A stretch of 64,000 bases of DNA, taken from NCBI GenBank assembly GCA_027943335.1, contig BSBK01001114.1:261501-325500 (forward strand), given 5' to 3'. The translations under genes were made by a program, and so were the position numbers. Under the pieces are notes generated by a model that was not told where the DNA came from, made no database searches, and saw nothing but the letters and a program-made list of their open reading frames with translations. The number at the start of each line of letters is the position of its first letter. Position 1 is the stretch's first letter. Source of the stretch: Chamaecyparis obtusa (taxonomy: Eukaryota; Streptophyta; Pinopsida; Cupressales; Cupressaceae). Below are positions 1-11,412 of the stretch, piece by piece.

Positions 1-2395
1 TGGGACGATTGACAGAAGTCTGTCCCAATTTAACCGGTTCACTAGAAGTGAACTTTTCTGTGAGGACTTCCTGCTCATCAGATGTCGGAGTCTGAGTTGC
101 AATAAACTGAACAGGTGGATCAACAATTGTAGTGGTGTGATCCTGAGGACCTGTTTCTTCAAAGGTATTGAAATCATACTACTGTCAGAAATCCAAGGTC
201 TTTTTAAAGACTTCATTCTCATAACCATTGAGAATCTTGGCAACTCTGTAATTTGTATCTAGATTCATAGATGCATCTCCTAAAAGAAGCATGATACTTT
301 TATCACTTAAGTCAGGTCTAGCTTTTTCTAGTGCTTCTTTGTTGATTTGTGAGTTTCTTTCCAAACCGGCTCTCCATTTTTCTTGAAGCTTGCTATTCAA
401 TTCGAGAGGAAACTTGCCTCTATAATCCCTAGGAGTTTTAATGAAGCCTAGTAGACTTTCAACAAGAACCTTTTCTATTGCCCATTTGTCTTCCTCAGCT
501 AACATGCTATACCATTTGGCTGCATTATCTATTTCTCCAAAATTTGTAATTTCAGCTACAATGTCATTAACAGTCATAGTGCGAGCCTTAACTTTTTCTG
601 GAGATACAAGAAGGGTAGGATTTGTCAGTTCATCGATTATGTCAACGATGAGTGGTTTGTCTACTCCAAGTACTCCTTTTCCTTTCTCGGTGTCACGAAC
701 TGGTGGAGCTGTTGCCTTTTGGCGTGCTTCCTCTACTTGTTGCTGTTTCCGAAGTAGGTTGCTCCAGATGGCTACTCCTTCAGTATGGACTTTCTCGGTT
801 TCTCCAATCAGCAAGAGGTTTGTTCTTTTCTTTATCAGGAAATTCTGCTGGTGTAGTTCAGCTTGTTGACTCGCTTCTTCCAGAGTGAGATGATTTTGCA
901 CTTCTAGCAGAGCTTGAATTCTTAGCTCTTTTTCTTTTTCCATTGAAGCTTTCCACCTGCTTTGAAGGATATTCAACAGATCCTTAGGCAGTACTTTCTG
1001 AAGCTCTGTAAGGCTTAGATTGAACTTATGCAGGCATTCAACAATAGCATCTTCAATTTTCCTTCGGTCTTCATCATTTGCCAAAGTGTATCTTCTACTA
1101 ACATTAGCCATTCCTCCGGTTTCTTTCAATCCTGTTAAAAATTCATCTATCGTTGGTTTACCTTTTCTTGGTGGATCCACTTTTGCTTTCTCGTCGGTCC
1201 TCTTCTTTCTTTCGCTGAGCGAAACTGTATCCTCCGAATCGGTTTCTTCTGCTTCTTGCTCCTGTGTGCTTGGCTCCGGTTGAGCTTTTCTCTTTTGTGC
1301 TATTGGTGGTGTAGTTTTCGGTTTCTTCTTTGGCGCGGGCGATCTTTTGACATAGACATTCTTGATTGGTGCCTACTTTAAATTTTTTTATATCTCCTCA
1401 TAGGTTCCAAACCGTTGAGCACCGAGATCCATATGTGCTTTTTCCAGGGCCTCTACATACACCGTTGCAAACTTTGTTGTGATTTCATATCCAAGCTCAG
1501 GTGCATACATGTCTCTCGGTTCTACTGCTTGAATGATGCAGAAGTCAATAGACACTAGAAAACATACCTCCTTTTTGTACTTGTCAACAATAGTTGACGG
1601 GATTCTTTCTCTAGCATGCATTTTTAGTTGAAATGCATTGAAGTGATCGGTCATTTCCTTGTCAAACTGGTCTCCCAGTTCGTTAGCCATATCATGGATT
1701 TGCATCATGACCAGTTGATCTGTTGTCCACGTTACTTTTCCTCTCCCGGGAAAGAAATTAGAATAGTAGAAGTAAAGACAAACCAAGAGTGTTCCAAATT
1801 TCAGTGATTTATTCTCGACGATGCCCAGCTTCTTCATGTTTTCAAAGATTTGTCCTCTTAGCATTTCACACATATCATATTGTGCGTTGTCATGAACAAT
1901 TCTGTAGACTGCATGTATGCCTCCACCCGGTATACTGTTGAGGTTACTTGATTGATATACTTTGTAACCAATTACTGCTGATGCGAACCGAGCAACTGGA
2001 TCCTCAATGTCAGTTACGGTCATCAATCGCTTGTTGGATTTTGATTTTGTCAGGTTAGCCACCACTACATTAGATATGGTTCTCAGAGTAAGTGCTTCTC
2101 CCTGATTGCAGAACCCAGTTACCCTATGAAGATCGTCTTTTGTGATCGAAGTGCAGATTCCTTTCATAAGCCAAAATCCCAAATCATGCACCCGATTGAC
2201 TACCATTCGAATCCACTCAGGTTTGAAGATAACTGGATATGAGACTCCATTTATGATTCCTGACGATACCAGCTTTGCGTAGCCACTGGGATAATTACCA
2301 TCTAAGCACAGTGAACAATACTCGCTCTGTATGTACGTTTCTCCTAGCTCTTCTTGCTTAGCATGAATAAATGCAATTACGTCTTTTGTCAGGAG
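1..2395 (-). pseudogene. Decayed long ORF of unknown family, C-terminal part
   Basis: One minus-strand frame runs from the hAT insertion point at 2395 down past 185 to the window edge. It is broken by stops near 1388, near 1373, and near 185 and 179. The part before 1388 is a globular segment of about 340 residues with motifs such as TGFCNQGEALTLR and LVCLYFYYSNFFPGRGK. The linker after it is Lys/Pro/Glu-rich and low-complexity. From 1180 it is helical and charged (KGKPTIDEFLTGLK, NFGEIDNAAKWYSMLAEEDKW). Past 185 it is Pro/Thr/Ser-rich. I do not recognise the family. It resembles the long accessory ORFs found beside conifer retroelements, which is inference. Its N-terminal part lies beyond the transposon at 6453-6660; removing the transposon and one TSD copy restores the frame. 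Confidence 0.6.
2388..2395. repeat. Target-site duplication of the hAT element, left copy
   Basis: GTCAGGAG here is repeated exactly at 6453-6460. Eight base pairs is the hAT target-duplication length. Confidence 0.9.
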
Positions 2396-2407
2396 CAACG
2401 TTCCAGG

Positions 2408-2575
2408 ACTCGGTGAGTCCATGCCTGACTCGGCGAGTCCGAGCCAGAGTCAGGCCAGCCAAGTCTGGCCGCCTCTAGACTTGGACTCGGCCGAGTCAGG
2501 CATGGACTCGCCGAGTCCTGCCGAGTCTATGGACTCGCCGGACTCGGCGAGTCCCGATGCCTGGACTCGGTCGGC
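2408..2575. repeat. hAT subterminal palindromic repeat array
   Basis: About 165 bp of GC-rich DNA is made almost wholly of overlapping ACTCGGCGAGTCC-type units and their inverse. The half-sites alternate in orientation. Such subterminal clusters are where hAT transposases bind (family knowledge). The right end has a shorter, eroded version at about 6374-6441. Confidence 0.75.
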
Positions 2576-2644
2576 GGTCAGCATTTTTCAACGCTTAAAA
2601 AAAACATTTTTTTATTATTTCACTTTGTTTTTTTGGTTTGTTTT

Positions 2645-2660
2645 GCCTTTTATAATATGT
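2645..2660 (+). promoter_or_regulatory. Possible TATA box of the hAT transposase
   Basis: TTTTATAATATG lies between the subterminal repeats and the 5'UTR intron donor at 2908. Position and context fit a core promoter; there is no other support. Confidence 0.3.
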
Positions 2661-3127
2661 CTTTGACCTAAAAAGGTCATTCTATCACTTGCATAAGGAA
2701 AGAAGAGAGAAAAAAGGCTTGAGAGAAGAGGATTGGGGTTTTAGGAAGAAAACCGGTTGGCTCTCATTGAAGGATTGCTGATTGTTTGTTCAACTTTGTT
2801 GCACTTTGTAGCTTGCATGTAAGCATTGAGAGGAGTTGAAAGACGCATTTGGAGGAGGCTTCTACAAAGTTGATTTGCATTTCCATTTCTAGAGCAAATT
2901 CCAAGAGGTATGTTACTTTCTTTTTGTTGTTTTGTATTTTTTTTTTGCATTCATGAATCTTTTTTTGTTTCCATTTTGTTTAGTATTTAGTATTTACAAA
3001 TTACAATTTTACATTTTTAGTGTTGGTAAACCGTAAAATTGATTTTCAGTTTCTATTATATGTATTGTAGTCTTGTAGATGCTTATTTTGTTTTATTTAT
3101 GATATATTGCAGCTGCCAGCAGTCATC

Positions 3128-6020
3128 ATGTCTCAGACTAAGGGTAGTGGAAGTCGAAGTATGCCTAAAACAAACCCGGATGCAAACCCTCGTGCCGTAG
3201 CAAGGGATGAGGCTTGGTTACATGCCATCCCTGGCCACAAAAAAGGAGTTGTTACATGTTGGCATTGTAGGGGAACATATAATGGGGGAGACATTAATAG
3301 GCTGAAATATCATCTTGCACATATACCAAAGCGGGATGCTAAAGCATGTTTACTGGTTCCCGAAGATGTCAAACGTAGGATGATAGCTATTTTAGAGGCA
3401 GCTGAAGAGAAGAAAGAATTACAAAAGAAACAAGCAAAAGAAATGGCAGCCTTAGCTACACAAGGCTCTTCAAGGACACATGTTGGGACTCCTATTGGCA
3501 CTAGTACTACTAGTACTACTTCTGCATCTGCGAGTGTGAGCATTGGGGGTCGGGTTCGTAAGAAACCATCCACACTTGATTCCATCTTTGCTCCACGCAC
3601 AACTCCTGGTGCACAACCATCGCTTGAGGGCATGAAATGGAATAAGGAGATGCATGACAAAGCAAAACTAGCACTTGGAGATTTTTTCTTCTACAACAAC
3701 CTTCCATTCAATGCAGCAAGGTACTTATTAATATATAATTTTAATTTTTAATTTCTATGTCTTACTTCTCTTGCTTTAGGTCTTCTTTTTTATTTATTTA
3801 TTTAATTGCTTTTAGGTCTCCATATTGGCAAATTGCCATAGATGCTATTACTGTTTGTGGTGCGGGGTTCAAAGCCCCTAATGATGAGGAGCTAAGAGGT
3901 CCTATTTTGTCCCAATGAGTTGCTGATGTACAAATTGAAATTGAGGAGCAACGTAAGGTATGGAAGGCAAAGGGTTGCACCATCATGATGGATGGTTGGA
4001 CTGATAGAAGAAATAGGACACTTCTAAATTTCCTTGTCTCCTCGTCAGGTATGTTAAGTTTTTAAGCTATAAGACTTAAGTTATGAAATTATGAATTAGA
4101 TTGATCATTGATCATAGTAGTAAGTACTACTACTAAATTGCTTTATTTTTTCTCAGGTGGTACAATGTTTTTGAAATCCATTGATGCCTCGGGGAAGACA
4201 AAAAATGTTGAGTATCTTTGTGAGGTGATGGAGGGAGTGTTGAAGGAGGCTGGTGAGGAGAATGTGGTGCAAATATGCACAGATAATGCAGCAAATTATG
4301 TTGCAGCAGGTAAAATTTTAAATTTTTTTAATTTTTAATTTCTCTGTCTTACTTCTCTTGCTTTAAGTCTTCTTTTTAATTTGTTTATTTTTTTTGTAGG
4401 TAAACTTCTTATGGAGAGGCACCCCCACATATTTTGAACCCCTTGTGCCGCTCATTGCATTGACCTCATGTTGGAGGACCTTGGCAAACTTCCTTGGATC
4501 AAAACATGTGTAGACATAGGAAGAAATATTTGCAAGTATATATATAATCATACTTGGGTCCTCAACCTTATGAAGCAACACACAAAGCAAAAAGAGTTGT
4601 CTTGTCCAGGGGTCACTAGATTTGCAACAAATTTTCTCATGTTGCAATCCATGCTCAAATCAAAAGCCGGTGTGAAAGGCATGTTTGTGTGTGAGGAGTG
4701 GACAAGATCATCATATCCAAAGACCACTGCAGGGGCTGCCATGGTTGACTTGGTTTTTGATGAGAGAACCTTTTGGCAACCGGCCAAAGAGATTGTTGAT
4801 GTAATTTTCCTTTTTGTCCTCATTTCCAATTCCATTTCATATCATTATTTTTTGTTAAACACTTGTTTATAACTTTATGTTCATTGTTCAACTTCATTTA
4901 TTGCAGCTTGTACGACCTCTTGTTGTTCTCCTACGGGTTGCTGATGGAGAGAAGCCCTCAATGGGATACATTTATGAGGGCATGGATAGGGTGAAAGAGG
5001 CCATTCGATCCTTTTATGCAGGAAATCAAGATAGATATGGTCCCCTATGGGATGTTATTGATAGGTGATGGCACAATCTACTTCACAGGCCTATACATGC
5101 AGCTGCCTACTTCCTTAATCCAGCATACCAATTCAGCCCAAGTTTCAAGGCTGATGGGGAGGTGTGGAGTGGCCTCTATGATGTTATAAAGAGGATGTCA
5201 CTTGATGATGCAATTTCCACAAGTACAGTCCGTGAGATAGAGATGTACACCAAAGCACAAGGGGACTTATTTGCACGAGAGATATGCAAAAAAAATCGAA
5301 CTGTATTGATGCCTAGTAAGAATCTATGATTCCAAATTCTAATTTCTAATTTCTAATTCTATTACGGTTTACCACTTTAGAATCTAGATTGATAAAGTTA
5401 AAGTTATAGAACTGATTTGAAATTTTCTTGTTTCAGATGCATGGTGGGAGATGTTTGGTACTAAGGTGCCAAATCTACAGAGGATTGCCATTCGTATCTT
5501 GAGCCAGCCATCTAGTGCTTCAAGATGCGAACGCAATTGGAGTATGTTTGAGCATATACACTCCAAGAAGCGCAACAGGTTGGCCGTGAAAAAGATGAAT
5601 GATCTTGTGTTTGTTCACTACAACCTTCGCCTTCATCACAAACGTATCTTGGGCACTGACACATCTCCAATTCAATTAGAGAACATTGATCCACAAGAAG
5701 AGTGGAACACTGAGATGAATGATCCTGTCTTCAGTGATAGAGACTTGGAGTGGGTTGATCAAGTGGATCGAGAGGCAGAGGTAGTAGCGATGGCACAGGA
5801 GGAGGCTAGAGCACGAGGAGACCCAGTGCAGGACCCTGAGGCTGTGAGTGGTGGATCCGAGTCTGACGATGAGGATTATGAGGAGGGTGATGATGAGGAG
5901 GAGGTTTCTGATGAGCATGTCACTGAGGATCCTATTTCGGTTCAGCCTCAGACACAGGGAGAGAGGATGGCTATAGAGTCTTCCATTTGTCATTTTAGGT
6001 GTACTCGTAGGAGGACATAG
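3128..6020 (+). pseudogene. hAT transposase (BED zinc finger, DUF659, hAT C-terminal dimerisation), six coding exons
   Basis: The start is ATG 3128 (MSQTKGSGSR), just after a probable 5'UTR acceptor near 3112; the matching donor GTATGT is at 2908. Inferred introns with GT...AG ends are 3721-3815, 4049-4156, 4310-4399, 4801-4906 and 5316-5436, and frames join across all five. Domains in order: BED finger (CWHC ... KYHLAH), a Lys/Glu then Ser/Thr linker, DUF659 with catalytic Asp in MMDGWTD and CTDNAANY, and the C-terminal hAT domain with catalytic Glu in SRCERNWS. The tail is acidic, Asp/Glu-rich. All three DDE residues are therefore kept. Three in-frame TGA codons (3916, 4435, 5066) fall where Arg or Trp is expected. 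They make this a recently silenced pseudogene; each needs only one transition. Confidence 0.88.
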
Positions 6021-6452
6021 GCTACTATGAGGCTATGAGCCTTTATTTTGAATCTTTGATATATGTTTTGAACTTCTCATTCCATGGATTTCATATTCCA
6101 TGAATATTGTAGACATTTTGATTTATCATTTGACAGTGATACTATATTTCAGATTTCTATATGTTATTTGGTTTAACAGTGTCAGTAACTTTAACTAGTT
6201 TTCTTCAGAAATCCGTATTTTTACTTATGTGATCTTTGCAAAGTTGTGTATGTGTGCAAAGGAGTTTCTATTTATCTCAATTATTGTGTATTAGATGTTA
6301 ATTGACTAAATATTGTAGGAAAAAAACTTAAAATCCTTAAAAATCTTTGCATTTCATGGGTTTTTTTATTTGCCGAGTCCGGGCGCTAAGTCTGAGTCAG
6401 AGTCCATTTTGAGCTTTTCGAGTCCGAGGCAAGTCCGAGTCTTGGAACTATG

Positions 6453-6460
6453 GTCAGGAG
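6453..6460. repeat. Target-site duplication of the hAT element, right copy
   Basis: Exact second copy of GTCAGGAG, immediately after the right end ...GGAACTATG. Confidence 0.9.
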
Positions 6461-6660
6461 CACTCCTTTAGGTACTGAGGAGAGCGCACCAACCATGTCG
6501 ATCTCCCTATCTTGATTTGGCGAGATATCAAAAGGAGTACGATCCGCTTGATTTGCAGGAACAAGCTTTGCCCCGTATGATGAGGATGCCATTGCTCTCA
6601 CTTGGTTGTTGGAGATGATTAAATCAGTTTGACAAATAATCTCACTCTATGATCGAATGG
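6453..6660 (-). pseudogene. Decayed long ORF of unknown family, N-terminal part (displaced by hAT)
   Basis: This is the other half of the ORF split by the hAT element. The frame includes NNQVRAMASSSYGAK and ends at SVPKGVLL, where it meets the transposon. It rejoins LTKDVIAFIHAKQEE at 2395 in the same frame once the transposon and one target duplication are removed. The first obvious Met is near 6592. The frame stays open upstream to a stop codon near 6648, so the true start is uncertain. No domain is recognised. Confidence 0.55.
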
Positions 6661-8700
6661 CAAGAATATTGCTCAAGCAGAGATTAGATAACATAAAATC
6701 GCAAGGTAAAAAGGAAATGAGTTATCTGTTGTGAGGTTTCACACATCGCCCCAATTCTTAGGGACCCCCGTTTTGAACTTTGAGCCTTTGTCTTGCCTCC
6801 CGGTGTGCTGATGGTTTGATTTGCTAATTTGCAGTTTGATTTGATTTGGAATTTCGTGGTTGGAATGTGGACGTTAATGATTTTGAGGCATGATGGGTTT
6901 CAATTGCAAAATGATGATATAATTTTGAAGTCGATTTTACCTTGCAATTGAAATTCTATTTCTTGGATTTTGTTGTGCCTTGAGACTTAAAATTATAATG
7001 AGGATGAATCTCATGGTTGCCTTTTTTGAGTTTGAAAACATATATGATGATCTTGAAATCAAACTTGAACAAGAATTTTAAATCGATTAACAGCCTTCAT
7101 TGTTGCAAATTTGGATTATATTCATTTGTTATTTGTCTTGATTTTGTTTCAAGTTTCAAGTTTTCCTTGGGCAATAAATGAAATCTTCGAGGTAATTTGC
7201 AAATTTAATTAGACATCATTTTCGAAATTCAAAAGGCTGTTATAATAGATAAATTGAAATCTGAGATTTATGGCTATTTTCGAAAATCTTAATGCTTCTA
7301 ATTTCGAATTTTTCTTTGGGCAATTGAAAAGTAATAAATCTTAAGGCAGTTTGTGCATGGTGAAGGGCAGTTTTCGATTTTTTTTTTTTTTTTCAGTGGC
7401 TTTAGTGGGCAAATAAACATAAAATCTGGAAATCCCCATATCATTTTCGATTTTTTTTTGCATGCCTATCATTTTCAAAATTTAGTGAAGGGCTATTTGA
7501 TTTTATTGTTTGGGGATTTAAATGATATTGGGAATCAAAATTAAACCTTTTTTTAAGCCCAGCCCCATCGTAATTTTCAAAATTAGGGGGGATTTTGTTT
7601 TAAATTTTCGAAATTGTTTGGCTTTTAGCCAAAGTCGGCCCCCTAAATGAGCATTAATTTATTGTTTTTTGTTTTTTTTGAAATGTAGGTCTGGGTCGGC
7701 CATGCAATTAAGGCAGCGTGTGGGGTATTTAAGAGAGCCTCCACCCTTCATTTTAACACAACCAAAAATTGACTTTGTGCTCTGCTCTTCATTAGCGAAA
7801 ATCAGAGACGATATACAGCAAATTTCATCATTTTCGGCAGTCAAATTCCATCATCTTGGGCAGCAACTTAGGTCTAAGGGGGGCAGCGATTTGGTTTTGA
7901 CAGTCTGGACCTGAGTATAGAAGGTGTTTTGAGGGCCGAATCAGGCCCTAAAATCAGTATTTTGAAGGGGAAAGAGGAGCAGATTTATTGTGTACACTTT
8001 GAGGGTCTTCTTCCACATATTCTCCCCTCTAAATTCAATTTTTCAAGGCATTATTTTAGCAATTTTTTCCCAGATCCGAAAATCTGAATATTGCAAGTTT
8101 GAATGGTGGAGGTGTTTGAGGGCAGTTCCAGGCCCTAGAATCAGTAATTTTATTGAAGAAGGAGCAGAGATTTATTGTGAGTGATTTGAGGACCACTTTC
8201 CATCCATTTTAGCATCCCAAAATCAATATTCTAAGGGCATTTTTTTCAGAATTATTGCAGATCCGAAAATCAGTGGTTGTGATCTCATTTTACAGAATTT
8301 GAGGTTTAGAAGCTTGGCAAGTTAGCATATCATTTCCAGATCTGCTAAAGGATGGAGTTAATTGCTTGAGGCCTCATTGCAAGATTTTGGAGGGCAATTG
8401 ATAGAAGATTCATAGCAAAATTTTGAGAGTAGATTGAAGGAAGGGGAGATTTTCTTGTAGAGTTAGAAGATTTTGGAGATCAAGCCAAGGCAATTGCATT
8501 GACAAGGGATTCCTAGCTTTGTGCTTGGGTGAGTGGCCTATCTTTTCCCCTCTCTTTAATTGCTTTCATTTCATTGGTGCTAGTCTAGGTGTTGAAAACT
8601 AACTTCAAGAGTAGAGTTAGGTGTTTGGTTAGTAGGTTGATTACTCGATTGTCTTGATTGGCTTTTTTCCCTCAAGTTCTTGCTTGCATTCCATCATTGC
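6661..8700. other. No gene recognised; leader-like AT-rich sequence
   Basis: About 2 kb with no frame resembling a known protein. The stretch around 7720 (GGGTATTTAAGAGAGCC) could be a TATA-type promoter on the plus strand. The rest is U-rich leader-like sequence with repeated phrases such as GATCCGAAAATC and GAGGGCAG. It may be the 5' part of the decayed element that continues to 11147, but no matching LTR was found. Confidence 0.4.
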
Positions 8701-8710
8701 ATTTCATTTT

Positions 8711-9026
8711 AGGGAGAAGATTGGAGTGATAAGTGTAGTCCATCTTAAGGCAACGACGGGGAGTGATAAGTGTAGTATTCCACCCCTAGGGAGAAGATTG
8801 GAGTGATAAGTGTAGTCCATCTTAAGGCAAAGGCGGGGAGTGATAAGTGTAGATTGCATCATTGCATTTCATCATTGTAGGAAGGAGAATTGGAGTGATA
8901 AGTGTAGTCCATCTTAAGGTAACGGCGGGGAGTGATAATGTAGTATTCCATCTTATAGGCGAAGTTTGGAGTGATAAGTGTAGTTTCATCTTCATTGTAG
9001 AAAAGACGGGGAGTGATAAGTGTTTA
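8711..9026 (+). repeat. Dimeric tandem repeat built on GAGTGATAAGTGTAG
   Basis: Eight copies of GAGTGATAAGTGTAG or close variants occur in about 315 bp. They alternate between two contexts: ATTGGAGTGATAAGTGTAGTCC, followed by ATCTTAAGG, and CGGGGAGTGATAAGTGTAG, followed by TATTCCA. Each higher-order unit is a pair of about 60-90 bp. The array ends just before the ATG at 9029. Confidence 0.85.
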
Positions 9027-9028
9027 GG

Positions 9029-9382
9029 ATGAATGATGCCAATGCAAGCAAGCAACCCAAAGGAATTAATGCTGAAATAGGAGACAAGGAAGTCATGATA
9101 CCCAATTCCAACTTCCGCTCAAAATTGAAATACGTTGGAGACACCAACATTGGTACCTTTGATATGATTCAATTAAGAGAAAGGTTGAGAGACAGCTAGT
9201 CCCCTGTGGCAAAGAAGATCAATCAATATGGATTTGTGCAAGAAAGTGTTCAGTCTACCCCAACAGCAGACATGATATGACAGAATTGGTTACATCAAGT
9301 CATCAAGGCTCACAAAGTCAGATTGCAAATCAGAGTGCAGCGACCTCATCGTGCTTCTCAGTCAGATCCCAAGCTATGCTAA
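9029..9382 (+). pseudogene. Decayed small ORF following the dimeric repeat, unrecognised
   Basis: The frame begins MNDANASKQPKG directly after the tandem array. It contains NFRSKLKYVGDTNIGTFDM and is closed by stops at 9197, 9278 and 9380. Each of the first two stops is one substitution from a sense codon and reading resumes in the same frame. The protein is charged, without an obvious domain. It may be the start of a retroelement gag or accessory ORF, since an LTR-like block follows at 10138. That is inference. Confidence 0.4.
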
Positions 9383-10137
9383 AGGTACACAGTTTGATCC
9401 TTGGATGTTTTATTTTATTGAAGAGATTGAGAATGGTTAAGGAAAATTGATTGGATTAGGATCACTAGCATGAATTTAGAGTTGCAACTTAAATAGTACA
9501 AAATCGGGGGCAAATCTACATGGGGTCTTACTTCTTCAATTCGGGTGCAAGACTACTAGTGATGCTTTGCCAGTCGAACCAAATCCGATTTTGGGGAGAT
9601 GCACTGCACCACTATGGTTGAGGCAAGTACTTATGCCAAAAGGGCAAGGTTGTGGCAGTTCGAACAGTTGAAGGCAGTCAAGGGTTAACCAAGGAGAAAA
9701 GCATTGATGAAAGCAGTTGATGAACTCAGTGATGGGTGGATTGTGGAACAATCACGGAGATAGGGTGAGGGCAGGTGCCCCAAAACCCAAGGTTACTGAA
9801 ACAAAGATGCATGCATGCAGATCAAATCCAAATAGGAAGGTTTAAAATGGCAAAGTATTGAAGTAAGGAGGAAAGTGATTGAAAGGTTGAGGGAGGTAAA
9901 GTTTGATTTCAAGGCGGTGGCTAAGAACAAGGCTCTTAAATTGCACAAGGTTCACATCCAGGCAAGCCACCAAGGTCAAGGCAAGATTACCCCAAGTGCA
10001 TGGAGACCTTAATCTTTCAAGGTCAAGACATCAAGCACAAGCAAGTTCAAGTGGTGATGAGAAAGTTTCTAAGGACAAGCTCAAGCATCCAAGGCTTCAC
10101 CTCATCTCAAGGATTAAATAAATTTATAAGATAAGGT
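9383..10137 (+). other. Decayed internal region of an LTR element, no pol domains
   Basis: No RT, integrase or protease motif is visible in any frame. Short open stretches are Lys/Gln-rich. The region ends in the purine-rich AAGATAAGG just before the LTR-like TGATGAGGTGG at 10138, the arrangement expected of a polypurine tract and 3' LTR. Confidence 0.35.
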
Positions 10138-11147
10138 TGATGAGGTGGCAATTTCATGTGCATGCAATCAAATCATGCCAAGTGTCCTATGTTCTCATTG
10201 GTTGACAGATTATTGTAATTTTCTCATTGGCCCACAAAGTTGGTGCCCTCATGTAATTGGTTGAAAATTTGTAACCCTAATTAGGGTTTGTAAGGTTTAA
10301 TCTTGGCCCTTGATTTTGCCTCTTAATCTTGGCCACTCGTAATTTTGAGCCTCTATATAAGGCCATTTGTACTCATTTGTAAAAGGAGTTATGTTGAAGA
10401 AAATTGTTGCTAATATAATACCAAAATTGCTTCTCTTATCATTGTTGTGTCTTGCATGGTGATTAAGAACACTTGGTGTTATTGCATGGTTTCTACTTCC
10501 AATTGTTAGAGATAGATTTCATTTCAATTGAGTTGTTAAAGCATTTTCATTTTCAAGCAAGTGTTAAAGGAAGAGTAGTGATAGATGGTTAATTGCATGG
10601 TGATATTGGTAGATGTTTGATAGGGATCCTATACTAGGCCACTAGCATCTTGGCGGCTTGTCAAGGAGCCTTGCGTTGTAATCTAGTCTTCTTTCCTTAA
10701 AATCATTGCATCTGTGGAGGTAACACCGCTGGTATGTCTTCATTAGGTTGATCCCCATCCATTTGCCAATCTTTCCGTTCTTAGGAGTAGAAGTAATCAA
10801 TAACTTAGTAGTTGAAGTTGAGAATTAGAAGTTGGAAAGTGAAGTTTGAGAGTTTGAAAAGAGCAAAGTTGAAAGTGATATAAATTGAGAGATCATTTGA
10901 AAAGGTTGCGAAAGCTAGAAGTCTTATCATCATCATAGTAAGAGTTGAGATATTTCCAAGTGAACAACGTAAGGCCGCTGAAGTGATTACCAGCAAATCA
11001 CATTTATATAACTGAGTTAGTATCCACAGGTGTAAGGAACCTTGGAGTATCCTTGTATACTTTTCAAGAGAGGGTTGAGTGTTTGGTACGCCGTATCAAG
11101 TATTCAATTGCTATATGTTATGTAGTGGTACAAAACTCACATCAACA
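10138..11147 (+). repeat. Probable LTR (3' or solo), about 1.0 kb
   Basis: The block begins TGATGAGGTGGCAA and ends ACTCACATCAACA, so it has TG...CA ends. It has a TATA box, CTATATAAGG, near 10355, followed by the TAATATAATA signal region. A purine tract precedes it. No primer-binding site follows and no second copy is in the window, so a 3' LTR or truncated element is most likely. No convincing target duplication was seen. Confidence 0.5.
10352..10365 (+). promoter_or_regulatory. LTR TATA box
   Basis: CTCTATATAAGGCC within the LTR-like block at 10138-11147; canonical plant TATA sequence. Confidence 0.5.
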
Positions 11148-11412
11148 TTATCCTTCTTTTCTTTTATAGGATTAGGGCATAACGGTAATTACCAAACAGT
11201 AACTATTGTTAAACGGCTATAGTAATAAATGCCTTACTTAACCTTTCTTAATGCTTTTGCTAACCGGTAGTCTGATTTTTTTTTTGATTAGGCATGTCTC
11301 GGTTGATCACCTCGTGTCTTTCCGGTCTGCCCTGTAGCCTAAGTGAGATAGGACTCACCAGTTCTACTGGGAACAATAGTTGTACTAACGGTTCCCTCTA
11401 GGCCTTGAAGAC
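11148..11412 (-). other. Downstream remnant of the gag element, truncated
   Basis: About 265 bp after the gag stop contain no pol motif. The sequence is cut at 11147 where the plus-strand LTR-like block begins. Confidence 0.35.

Larger units (their letters stand above)
2396..6452 (+). mobile_element. Complete hAT-superfamily DNA transposon, 4,057 bp
   Basis: The ends are a perfect 8-bp target duplication, GTCAGGAG (2388-2395 and 6453-6460), the size expected for hAT. The terminal inverted repeats begin CAACGTTCCAGGACTCGG on the left and, read inward from the right, CATAGTTCCAAGACTCGG, matching at 15 of 18 positions. Inside both ends are palindromic GACTCGCCGAGTC-type repeats. A plus-strand spliced transposase with BED zinc finger, DUF659 and hAT dimerisation domains occupies 3128-6020. 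The element sits in a long minus-strand ORF, so it arrived after that sequence. The right inner repeats are more eroded than the left. Confidence 0.93.

Noticed and set aside
8711..9026. CRISPR-like array
   Set aside because: The window is clearly plant nuclear DNA and the units are contiguous tandem copies without spacers.
6661..11147. A full LTR pair around the dimeric repeat and decayed ORF
   Set aside because: The block at 10138-11147 has no matching copy in 6661-8700, and no primer-binding site was found upstream.
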